From an uncultured Lachnospiraceae bacterium (GTDB lineage: Bacteria > Bacillota > Clostridia > Lachnospirales > Lachnospiraceae): a DNA stretch of 10,893 nt. Position 1 is the stretch's first letter. Each line of letters starts with the position of its first letter. The notes under the pieces are model-generated. The model saw only the letters and a program-made list of their open reading frames with translations, searched no databases and had not been told where the DNA came from. Made by a program: the position numbers and the translations under genes. Positions 5,230 to 10,893 of this stretch are shown in pieces. The stretch is taken from positions 1-10,893 of the forward strand of contig CATZYB010000079.1 in NCBI GenBank assembly GCA_958426095.1, given 5' to 3'.

Positions 5230-6528
5230 CTATAATGTTTTATAGATCAGTTGCTTTCCAGGGACTGGCTCTTTGCTCACTTCAAAGGCTTCATACAGCC
5301 GTTGCAGCCACTTTTTCTCCAAAGGTTCACTATGATGTACCCACGCAAGAATATCGCCCTGATTTACAAAATCTCCGGTTTTCTTGCCAAGAACAATACC
5401 CGTTTCCGGCCGGATGACATCGTCCTTTGTTTCCCGTCCCGCTCCGATTTCCATGGCCAGGCGCCCCAGTTCCAAAGCCTTTGCACTCCGGATATATCCC
5501 GTTTCTCTGGTCGGCACCGGCGTAACAAGGGCCGCCTTCGGAAGCAGATTCGGATTTTCAATCTGGGCCTCATCACCGCCCTGGGCTTTAACCATAGCTT
5601 TAAACTTTTCTAAAGCGGTTCCGTCGGCAATCACTGCTTCCATTTTCCGACGCCCTTCACCTGGATCCTCTGCCAATCCGGCCTCCGTCAAAATGTTCGC
5701 CCCGCTGCTTAAAACCAGTTCTGTAAAGTCTTTCGGTCCATGGCCCCGAAGCGTTTCCACCGCCTCTTTCACTTCCAGGGCATTTCCTATAGCCAGCCCC
5801 AAAGGCTCATTCATATCTGTGATCATCGCCCGAACCTTACGTCCGCAGGCTTCGCCGAGATGAATCATCATTTTTGCAAGTTCGACGGCCTCTTCAGGTG
5901 TTTTCATAAAGGCGCCGTCGCCATATTTGACATCCAGTTCAATAACCTCCGCTCCAGCCGCCAGCTTTTTTGAAATGATACTGGAAGCAATGAGGGGAAT
6001 GGATGCCACAGTTCCCGTCACATCCCGAAGAGCATACAGCTTTTTATCTGCCGGAACAAGGCTTTCCGTCTGACCGATGACTGCAATGCCCAGCTCCTTT
6101 ACCTGCCGTATAAAAGATTCTTTATCCAGATAACAATTAAATCCCTGGATCGATTCCAGCTTGTCCAGCGTTCCCCCGGTAGAACCAAGGCCTCTTCCGG
6201 ACATCTTTGCCACCTTCGCACCGCAGGCGGCCAGCATCGGTCCCAGGGCCAGCGTTGTCTTATCTCCGACTCCGCCGGTGGAATGTTTATCCACTTTAAC
6301 TCCAGGAATTTCACTTAAATCGATGATATCGCCGCTTTCCATCATAGCCATTGTCAACGCTGCAGTTTCCCGGGCGTTCATTCCATTTAAACAAATCGCC
6401 ATCAGAAGAGCGCTGACCTGATAATCCGGAATTTCTCCGGCCACATAACGCCGGATCCACCAGCGTATTTCTTCCTCTGTCAGTTCTTCTCCCCACCGCT
6501 TTTTTTCGATAATATCCACAAAACGCAT
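5230..6528 (-). CDS. pdp: Pyrimidine-nucleoside phosphorylase
   Basis: A 432-residue enzyme that splits uridine or thymidine with phosphate into base and (deoxy)ribose-1-phosphate in the cytoplasm, for nucleoside salvage. The phosphate-site motifs KVDKHSTGGVGDKTT (residues 78-92) and KMSGRGLG (108-115) are present, as is the substrate motif YALRDVTGTVASIPLIASSI with the following SKK. Lys108 matches the residue typical of the broad uridine/thymidine enzymes, where E. coli thymidine phosphorylase has Met. This favours PyNP over a strict thymidine phosphorylase. One oddity: in GLGSTGG, residue 116 is Ser, where the E. coli and human enzymes have His. I chose the ATG at 6526-6528 because GGAGGTG (6535-6541) lies 6 nt upstream and homologues start M-R-x-V-D-I-I; the frame is open 8 codons further. 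It is 14 nt after the SGNH gene. Confidence 0.95.
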   Translation of the reverse strand: MRFVDIIEKKRWGEELTEEEIRWWIRRYVAGEIPDYQVSALLMAICLNGMNARETAALTMAMMESGDIIDLSEIPGVKVDKHSTGGVGDKTTLALGPMLAACGAKVAKMSGRGLGSTGGTLDKLESIQGFNCYLDKESFIRQVKELGIAVIGQTESLVPADKKLYALRDVTGTVASIPLIASSIISKKLAAGAEVIELDVKYGDGAFMKTPEEAVELAKMMIHLGEACGRKVRAMITDMNEPLGLAIGNALEVKEAVETLRGHGPKDFTELVLSSGANILTEAGLAEDPGEGRRKMEAVIADGTALEKFKAMVKAQGGDEAQIENPNLLPKAALVTPVPTRETGYIRSAKALELGRLAMEIGAGRETKDDVIRPETGIVLGKKTGDFVNQGDILAWVHHSEPLEKKWLQRLYEAFEVSKEPVPGKQLIYKTL

Positions 6529-6542
6529 CCGTTTCACCTCCG

Positions 6543-7145
6543 TTATCCACAAATGCCCTTTATTTTCCGGTATGTATCACAAAAAATCTCTGCCATCACC
6601 GCATATCCTTCCCTCGTCGGATGGACGCCATCCTGAAAGGCCCGGCTTATTTCTTTTCTCTCCACATATTCCGGAAACTTTTTCTGAAAATCCACATACG
6701 GGACCTGCTTTCTTTCACAATAGCCCAAAAGCCATTCCCTGTAACTGCGGAACAATTCCAATGTCTCGTCAATACTAAAAAAACTGTACCAGCATTCTTT
6801 AAGCATCACGCCATCGACCTGGATCGGAATACCGATGATGGGTGAAATATTTGCCGCAAAAGCTTTTTCGATGATCATATCCATGCTCTCCCGCGTGTGG
6901 GCCTGGGGAATTCCCATTAAAATATCATTAGCCCCCGCCATGACGAAAACTTCCTTTGGATGATTCCAGACCACATCTTCCATAAACCGGACATTCATCC
7001 CATCTGCAGTATCTCCGTTTTCACCTTTATTTAAAATATGTATCCCCAAGGCCTGCGATGCCAGATATGGCCAGGCATAACGGCTGCTCACACCATAACC
7101 ATAAACGATACTGTCTCCCAGGCATACTAAATCTACTGTTTCCAT
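6543..7145 (-). CDS. SGNH/GDSL-family esterase or lipase
   Basis: A 200-residue SGNH hydrolase without a signal peptide, so a cytoplasmic esterase or deacylase acting on an unknown small ester or acetyl group. All four blocks are visible: GDS at residues 10-12 (nucleophile Ser12), Gly in NKGENGDT (39-46), GAND (71-74, Asn73) and DGVHP (172-176, catalytic Asp172 and His175). GGGGG lies about 8 nt before the ATG. It is the first gene of an operon with pyrimidine-nucleoside phosphorylase and DUF2804. The nucleoside gene next door may mean it removes acyl groups from sugars or nucleosides, but sequence alone does not show this. The promoter is at 7179-7207. Confidence 0.92.
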   Translation of the reverse strand: METVDLVCLGDSIVYGYGVSSRYAWPYLASQALGIHILNKGENGDTADGMNVRFMEDVVWNHPKEVFVMAGANDILMGIPQAHTRESMDMIIEKAFAANISPIIGIPIQVDGVMLKECWYSFFSIDETLELFRSYREWLLGYCERKQVPYVDFQKKFPEYVERKEISRAFQDGVHPTREGYAVMAEIFCDTYRKIKGICG

Positions 7146-7178
7146 ACAGATCCCCCGTTTGTCCTTTTACTTAATTTC

Positions 7179-7207
7179 AGTATACCATTAAAAAAGGACA
7201 TTGTGAA
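7179..7207 (-). promoter_or_regulatory. Promoter of the SGNH-pdp-DUF2804 operon, embedded in the upstream terminator
   Basis: Minus strand TTCACA (7202-7207, five of six), 17 bp, TATACT (7179-7184, five of six) with an extended -10 TGG before it. The -35 box lies in the terminator hairpin of the L,D-transpeptidase gene, and the terminator T-run is in the spacer. Leader of about 28 nt. Confidence 0.7.
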
Positions 7208-7227
7208 TGTCAAACTCCACAATGCCC
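7190..7227 (-). terminator. Terminator of the L,D-transpeptidase gene
   Basis: Minus strand GGGCATTGTG (7218-7227) pairs over 10 bp with CACAATGTCC (7196-7205), including one G-U, around a 12-nt loop, followed by six T (7190-7195). It lies 13 nt past the stop codon at 7241. Confidence 0.88.
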
Positions 7228-7240
7228 TGTATGTTAAAAA

Positions 7241-8620
7241 TCAGTAATACATAATTACCGGCGTACCCACTTCAATGTTCCAGAAAATGGCAGAACATGC
7301 GTCATACGGCGTATTGATACATCCATGGGAACCCGCATTCAGATACTCCGTACCGCCATAAACAGAACGCCACAACGAATCATGAATACCCACGCCTCCG
7401 ACAACCTGCATCCAGAAATTTACCGGCGTCCGGTAATCCTCTCCGACAAGGATCGTATTCTGCTGGCGGCAGTTAATGAAATAAACTCCCGACGGCGTCC
7501 CATGTCCCGTATTCATCGTTCCCGAAGTGATCGGCGTGGATACAAAAACTTCCCCGTTTTTGTAATACCACATGTACTGGCCGGATAAATCGATCTCCAC
7601 ATAAGTATATCCAATATCATCCGGCGAATCCGGATCCAGATTATTGTACGGCGTCATATAATAGGCAGGATCCCGGCTTGCGGTCCGCTTATTGTTAATA
7701 TCATCCATCAACAAATTAATCTCCGTATCCACATCGGTTCCCCAGCCGTAGGTTCCCGGATCCAGCGTAATCTCATACCCTCTGGAAGACCAGAAATTTC
7801 TATAAGAGTTCACGGTATCATATTTATTTGCCAACTCGCACAGATAATTGTAGGCGCTTTCCCTGGAAACATAAAGCTTGCCGTCGCCATCCTTACGCAC
7901 CCAGTTCCGAATCTGTTCTGTGCCGATCTTTTCTTCATTCCCATGGAAATTATAGGTAATCTCGGCCTGGCACAATTCGTCAACTTTTTTCAATTCATCC
8001 TGAATTTCCGGAGACTCAAGTGTGATCTCCGGCTCTTCGTAGCAGCCGGCTTCTTCCAGATCGATCGCCGTTTCCCCTTTACCCATAGCCTCGGCAATCG
8101 CCGTTTTAACTTCTTCTTTTTTCAGCGTATTTCCTTTAACTTCCTCGACCAGTTTTAACCCGTTTTCATCAATGGTTAAAGACGCATTGGACGGCGGTGT
8201 CATCTCCTGAGTCATACACTGAAGTTCGTCTATTTTTTTATTTAATTTTTCTTCATTCCACTTATAAGCCGCCTGGACCTCATAATCTGTCCGGTTGAAA
8301 AATTTCACAGGCCAGGACCAGCCCATCTCTTTTTCCTTCAGGACATCTACTTCATCAAAATTATAATTAAAGTCGAAATCTTTTCCTTCCAGGACCTCTG
8401 TCGTCCCGTCAATGGCAGTCACCGTCATTTCATAATTTTCCATTGACTGTTCCAATGTTGCCTTGACCTCCTCCGGAGATACATTCGACACTTCCCTGCC
8501 ATTAATAAAAGTATTAGGATAAAACACTTTACTGAAATAAACTGCCACGCCAACATAACATGCGGCCAGGCAAAGCAAAACACATCCGACAATAATTAAT
8601 GCTATTTTTTTCTTATTCAT
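7241..8620 (-). CDS. L,D-transpeptidase (YkuD domain) with N-terminal membrane anchor
   Basis: A 459-residue cell-wall enzyme expected to form 3-3 peptidoglycan cross-links or attach proteins to the wall, outside the membrane. Residues 6-28 are one hydrophobic helix after MNKKK, serving as an uncleaved anchor or signal peptide. The region around 40-300 resembles the peptidoglycan-binding repeat of PG_binding_4 type (the segment FYPNTFINGREVSNVSPEE is characteristic). The C-terminal YkuD domain (about 335-459) has GTPSGVYFI, IHD (His413) and SHGCIN (Ser431, His432, Cys434), which form the family's catalytic site. The start ATG has only a weak ribosome binding site (AGACAGAGA). The gene is transcribed alone, divergent from the DUF1540 gene; I found no convincing promoter in the 154-bp gap on this strand. 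Confidence 0.94.
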   Translation of the reverse strand: MNKKKIALIIVGCVLLCLAACYVGVAVYFSKVFYPNTFINGREVSNVSPEEVKATLEQSMENYEMTVTAIDGTTEVLEGKDFDFNYNFDEVDVLKEKEMGWSWPVKFFNRTDYEVQAAYKWNEEKLNKKIDELQCMTQEMTPPSNASLTIDENGLKLVEEVKGNTLKKEEVKTAIAEAMGKGETAIDLEEAGCYEEPEITLESPEIQDELKKVDELCQAEITYNFHGNEEKIGTEQIRNWVRKDGDGKLYVSRESAYNYLCELANKYDTVNSYRNFWSSRGYEITLDPGTYGWGTDVDTEINLLMDDINNKRTASRDPAYYMTPYNNLDPDSPDDIGYTYVEIDLSGQYMWYYKNGEVFVSTPITSGTMNTGHGTPSGVYFINCRQQNTILVGEDYRTPVNFWMQVVGGVGIHDSLWRSVYGGTEYLNAGSHGCINTPYDACSAIFWNIEVGTPVIMYY

Positions 8621-8677
8621 TTTCTCTGTCTTTCTAAAATCAAATCCAAAACATACCTGAATTTAATATTTCCCTTT

Positions 8678-8707
8678 TTGAATAGAATTAAAACTATGTT
8701 GCATAAT
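8678..8707 (+). promoter_or_regulatory. Probable promoter of the DUF1540 gene
   Basis: TTGAAT (8678-8683), 18 bp, CATAAT (8702-8707, five of six). Predicted start near 8714, giving a leader of about 60 nt. Spacing is slightly long and the -35 box has four of six matches, so this is a moderate call. Confidence 0.5.
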
Positions 8708-8774
8708 AACGTGTATAAACCCTTCTATGGATTTATGAAAACTATCAAACAAACAATTGAAAGGAGTCTACACA

Positions 8775-8936
8775 ATGAGTAAAAATGCTTGTATCCAGTG
8801 TTCTATCAAAGAATGCAAACATCACTGCGGCGATGAAAACTACTGTACTTTAAATCAGATCAAAGTTGGTACCCACGAGAGCCATCCAACAAAAATCGAA
8901 TGCACTGACTGCGAATCTTTCGTCTTCAGAGCATAA
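8775..8936 (+). CDS. DUF1540 family small Cys-rich protein
   Basis: A 53-residue protein beginning MSKNACIQCS and ending ECTDCESFVFRA. It has seven Cys (6, 9, 14, 18, 24, 43, 46) arranged C-x2-C-x4-C-x3-C-x5-C and, after a gap, C-x2-C, plus four His. This is the pattern of DUF1540, small Firmicutes proteins presumed to bind metal, with no known function. GAAAGGAG (8759-8766) sits 8 nt before the ATG. It is the only protein gene on the plus strand and has its own promoter and terminator. It is divergent from the L,D-transpeptidase and convergent with the epimerase-like gene. It is easy to miss because of its size. Confidence 0.88.
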   Translation: MSKNACIQCSIKECKHHCGDENYCTLNQIKVGTHESHPTKIECTDCESFVFRA

Positions 8937-8955
8937 CATCTGATAAAGGGAAATA

Positions 8956-8992
8956 AGTGGACAGTTTTGCACTGTCCACTTTTCTCTTTTTT
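8956..8992 (+). terminator. Shared bidirectional terminator (DUF1540 gene and epimerase-like gene)
   Basis: AGTGGACAGT (8956-8965) and ACTGTCCACT (8971-8980) form a perfect 10-bp stem with a 5-nt loop, followed by TTTCTCTTTTTT. On the minus strand it is followed by TTATTTCCCTTT, so it also ends the convergent gene whose stop codon is at 8991-8993. Confidence 0.88.
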
Positions 8993-9899
8993 AAGAAAAT
9001 TCCATAAAATAAGCAGCTTCAAACACTTCGCCGGGCGCAAGACACTGTATCCAGTCTTTCTCGGATATTTCTCCTGAAAATCCTTCCTTGTCACAGCGGC
9101 CATACCAAGGCTCAATGCACACAAAAGGCGCCTGTTTTCCCGGCGGCGACCATACGCCAAATAATGGCGCGGCAAAGGTTACCGTAACATAAGGACGTTT
9201 ATCCGGCCGCATCAGATAAACCCGCGTCGTCTGCTTTTCAAAGATCATCGTATCCTTTTTAAAAGTACCTCTTTCAAACCGATAAAGTCCCCGTTCCAGA
9301 GGCAATTCATATTCCTGCGGCTCATAAAGTCCTCTCCGGCTGAGTGAATGGTATTTCGGATTCCCCCGGCCTTCCATATCGAAACCAATATAATAGTCCG
9401 TCTGGGCCTGTCCTTTCTCCAACGGACACCGGAACGCCGGATGTCCCCCAATCGAGAAGAACATGGTTTCCGAATCCCTGTTCGTCACAACCCACTTCAC
9501 TTCAAGGATCCGCCCCCGCAGCCGGTAACGGATCGCCAGGTGAAAGTCAAAAGGATAACTCTTCTTTGTCACCTCATCCGAGTCCAGAACAAACCAGATC
9601 TGGTCATCTGTCTCCACGCTCTTGCTGAACAGCATATCCCGCGCAAAGCCATGACGCGGCATCCGATATTCACGGCCTTTGTACCGATAAGATTGTCCAT
9701 TTAAAGCCCCGACAACTGGAAACAAAACGGGCGAACGGCGTCCCCAGTAATCCGGATCTCCATTCCATATGTATTCCGTCTTGTCCGCCTTGCTTTTCAC
9801 CGACATAAGTTCAGCGCCCTGATTGTTTATGTAAACAACTAAATCATCATTCCTGAGAAGATAAAAGCGGGACACCTGTTTTCTCTTAAAAAGTCCCAT
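8991..9899 (-). CDS. Aldose 1-epimerase (mutarotase) family protein, LacX-like
   Basis: A 302-residue cytoplasmic protein of the galactose mutarotase superfamily, LacX-like branch, which interconverts sugar anomers or binds related sugars or sugar phosphates. Characteristic segments are YIWNGDPDYWGRRSPVLFPV (residues 43-62), MPRHGFARD (80-88), GGHPAF (151-156) and CIEPW (261-265). His83, His153 and Glu263 match the family's catalytic positions. No signal peptide is present. GGGGGTG lies 5 nt before the ATG. The first ten residues (MGLFKRKQVS) are a basic extension before the usual family start. The gene is monocistronic, with its own promoter at 9938-9966 and a terminator shared with the convergent DUF1540 gene. 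The substrate is unknown; no sugar operon is visible nearby. Confidence 0.92.
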   Translation of the reverse strand: MGLFKRKQVSRFYLLRNDDLVVYINNQGAELMSVKSKADKTEYIWNGDPDYWGRRSPVLFPVVGALNGQSYRYKGREYRMPRHGFARDMLFSKSVETDDQIWFVLDSDEVTKKSYPFDFHLAIRYRLRGRILEVKWVVTNRDSETMFFSIGGHPAFRCPLEKGQAQTDYYIGFDMEGRGNPKYHSLSRRGLYEPQEYELPLERGLYRFERGTFKKDTMIFEKQTTRVYLMRPDKRPYVTVTFAAPLFGVWSPPGKQAPFVCIEPWYGRCDKEGFSGEISEKDWIQCLAPGEVFEAAYFMEFS

Positions 9900-9937
9900 A
9901 ATCGCACCCCCGACACATATCTATGTCAACCTCTTCC

Positions 9938-9966
9938 ATTTTAGCATAATAATTTCAAGATAACAA
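9938..9966 (-). promoter_or_regulatory. Promoter of the epimerase-like gene
   Basis: Minus strand TTGTTA (9961-9966), 17 bp, TAAAAT (9938-9943, five of six) with an extended -10 TGC before it. Leader of about 30 nt. A small palindrome ACATA-TC-TATGT (9915-9926) lies between it and the ribosome binding site. Confidence 0.65.
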
Positions 9967-10024
9967 TGCGATTTGCCGAATTTTCACGCAAATTCCCTGT
10001 ACTTTGTTCAGCGTTGTTTCTTCG

Positions 10025-10039
10025 ATAACTCATAGTTAT
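10025..10039. promoter_or_regulatory. Palindrome of LysR-box form upstream of the small-RNA promoter
   Basis: ATAACT-CAT-AGTTAT, a perfect 6-bp dyad with a 3-bp centre, which contains T-N11-A. Its centre is about 65 bp upstream of the predicted start at ~10097, the usual place for a LysR-type recognition site. A LysR-type gene lies on the other side of the RNA candidate. The link is inference; AT-rich DNA yields such dyads by chance. Confidence 0.35.
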
Positions 10040-10061
10040 TATTTTAATAAATTATATGTAT

Positions 10062-10090
10062 TTTACAACCATGCCTCTTCTGCCTATAAT
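10062..10090 (+). promoter_or_regulatory. Strong plus-strand promoter with no downstream protein gene
   Basis: TTTACA (10062-10067, five of six), 17 bp, perfect TATAAT (10085-10090). Predicted start near 10097. Only a non-coding stretch and a terminator lie downstream on this strand. Confidence 0.75.
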
Positions 10091-10096
10091 ATAAAT

Positions 10097-10268
10097 CGAA
10101 GGTTATATTATTAACGGGAAAACACCACCGACGGATGGTATGTCAGTTGCATATCGTCTGTCGGAATACCGGCTTCCTTAGTTGCCATTTTGGATATATA
10201 CCTAAGCCCTCAATACAAAAAGAAGCATCACTCAGTCTCGTCCTTGCAACAGTGATACTTCTTTTTTT
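10097..10268 (+). ncRNA. Candidate small non-coding RNA, unclassified
   Basis: About 172 nt between a strong promoter and an intrinsic terminator, with no downstream gene on that strand. The central element is a 15-bp hairpin, 10128-10142 with 10150-10164, and a 7-nt loop TCAGTTG. Its three non-Watson-Crick pairs (10133/10159, 10136/10156, 10138/10154) are all G-U if the plus strand is transcribed but would be C-A mismatches in minus-strand RNA, so the fold favours plus-strand RNA. A second weaker stem pairs GGCTT (10171-10175) with AAGCC (10204-10208), and the 3' end is the terminator hairpin. I could not match it to 6S, SRP, tmRNA, RNase P or a riboswitch I know. A frame starting at 10135 runs through the terminator into the LysR antisense strand and is not a credible gene. 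Function unknown. Confidence 0.5.
10221..10268 (+). terminator. Terminator of the candidate small RNA (bidirectional)
   Basis: AGAAGcATCACT (10221-10232) pairs with AGTGATaCTTCT (10251-10262) with one C-A mismatch, an 18-nt loop, and seven T (10262-10268). On the minus strand the hairpin is followed by TTTTTG, so it can back up the LysR terminator. Confidence 0.8.
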
Positions 10269-10274
10269 CTGTAT

Positions 10275-10310
10275 AAAAAACATCCGGCCGATCACAGGCC
10301 AGATGTTTTT
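10275..10310 (-). terminator. Terminator of the LysR-type gene
   Basis: Minus strand AAAACATC-T-GGCC, loop TGTGATC, GGCC-G-GATGTTTT, then a T-run reaching 10275. The stem has one internal mismatch (10285/10301). It begins immediately after the stop codon (10313-10315). The plus strand also reads GATGTTTTT, so it is a second barrier to the converging small-RNA transcript. Confidence 0.8.
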
Positions 10311-10312
10311 AC

Positions 10313-10893
10313 TTACAAATCTTTTTGTTCCGGGTTCTTCTGTCTGGATTCTTCAGACTTCCAATTCCCACTCCACTCAATGCTCGTATCTGCATAATAG
10401 ATATAATGAAACTCTTTATGCTCCATCAAATACTCTTTGGTAAAATCAATAAACTGATTCATCGCATGAGTCCTTGGGCGGTTTTTAAGACAGAAAAAGC
10501 CGATATCCCAGTTAAATCCTTCTTTAATCTTAACCGCCTTAATGTCCGGCAGCTCGCTTTTTTCCACCAACGGCCGAGGCAAAATGGAAACTCCCAGATT
10601 AAAATCAACCATTTTCAGCGGGAAATCCCATTGACTGCTCTTGGCCGTCACATTCGGCGTAAATCCGGCCTGCATACATAACTGCATAATATCGTCATAA
10701 AGAAGATACTGTTCATTCATCAAAACAAAATTTTCATCTTTGATATCCCGAATACTAATGGCATCCACCGCCGCATAGGCCTTGCTTTTATTCACTACCG
10801 CCACGCCTTCATCATGGGTCAGCGGTATCACCTGTACATCTCTGGCAATCGGCACATTCTCCGAAAGCATACCGACTCCCAGATCCAGTCGTT
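10313..10893 (-). CDS. LysR-type transcriptional regulator, C-terminal part (runs off the right edge)
   Basis: At least 193 codons of the effector-binding domain of a LysR-family regulator; the N-terminal helix-turn-helix lies outside the window. The frame stays open to the right edge, reading RLDLGVGMLSENVP, a typical LysR subdomain-1 segment. LTHDEGVAVVNKSKA, FVLMNEQYLLYDDIMQLCMQ (the usual SSVRQLV-like region), AGFTPNVTAKSSQWDFPLKM and VDFNLGVSILPRPLVE follow in the expected order. The ATG at 10868-10870 is internal, not the start. The effector and targets cannot be read from this part. It is followed at once by its terminator and converges on the candidate small RNA, which carries a LysR-box-like palindrome upstream. 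Confidence 0.92.
   Translation of the reverse strand, partial: RLDLGVGMLSENVPIARDVQVIPLTHDEGVAVVNKSKAYAAVDAISIRDIKDENFVLMNEQYLLYDDIMQLCMQAGFTPNVTAKSSQWDFPLKMVDFNLGVSILPRPLVEKSELPDIKAVKIKEGFNWDIGFFCLKNRPRTHAMNQFIDFTKEYLMEHKEFHYIYYADTSIEWSGNWKSEESRQKNPEQKDL

Noticed and set aside
5384..5863. Open frame of 159 codons on the plus strand
   Set aside because: It lies entirely antisense to the well-supported pdp gene.
8855..9175. Minus-strand open frame of 106 codons
   Set aside because: It overlaps the epimerase-like gene in another frame and the DUF1540 gene antisense, and spans the shared terminator.
10135..10443. Plus-strand open frame of 102 codons in the small-RNA region
   Set aside because: It runs through two terminators and into the antisense strand of the LysR gene, with no ribosome binding site; its ATG lies inside the 15-bp hairpin.
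1..10893. CRISPR arrays, insertion sequences, phage or defence genes
   Set aside because: No regularly spaced repeats, transposase or integrase motifs, or defence-family proteins are visible on either strand.

Overview
The window reads as chromosomal DNA of a low-GC Gram-positive anaerobe, most likely class Clostridia and probably Lachnospiraceae (inference). The signs are strong AGGAGG-type ribosome binding sites, sigma-A promoters, hairpin-plus-T-tract terminators, the Firmicutes order rpsF-ssb-rpsR next to a DUF951 gene, a DUF1540 protein and a YkuD L,D-transpeptidase with a PG-binding-4-type region. There is no sign of phage, transposon, plasmid or CRISPR. Almost all genes are on the minus strand; the exceptions are a 53-residue Cys-rich protein and a candidate small RNA.

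Right to left, in the direction of most transcription: a LysR-type regulator runs off the right edge and ends in its own terminator (10276-10310). Facing it is a gene-free stretch with a strong plus-strand promoter, a 15-bp hairpin that is stable only as plus-strand RNA, and a terminator, which together look like an orphan ~170-nt RNA. Next come a LacX-type aldose-1-epimerase-like gene, the convergent DUF1540 gene and a secreted or membrane-anchored L,D-transpeptidase. A three-gene operon follows: SGNH esterase, pyrimidine-nucleoside phosphorylase, DUF2804 protein. Then tRNA-Thr(CGU) with the DUF951 gene close behind it, the rpsF-ssb-rpsR operon, a small two-helix membrane protein, and a lactate permease gene with a long AT-rich regulatory region.

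The most informative signals are between genes. The lactate permease upstream region carries two FadR/PdhR/LldR-type operators (ATTGGTNNNACCAAT) 31 bp apart and a 12-bp inverted repeat starting at the predicted transcription start. At two operon boundaries the next operon's -35 box lies inside the previous gene's terminator hairpin, with identical spacing both times. The possible new element is the candidate small RNA at about 10097-10268. No multi-gene undescribed system (defence, biosynthetic or mobile) is visible; most genes are housekeeping or peripheral metabolism.
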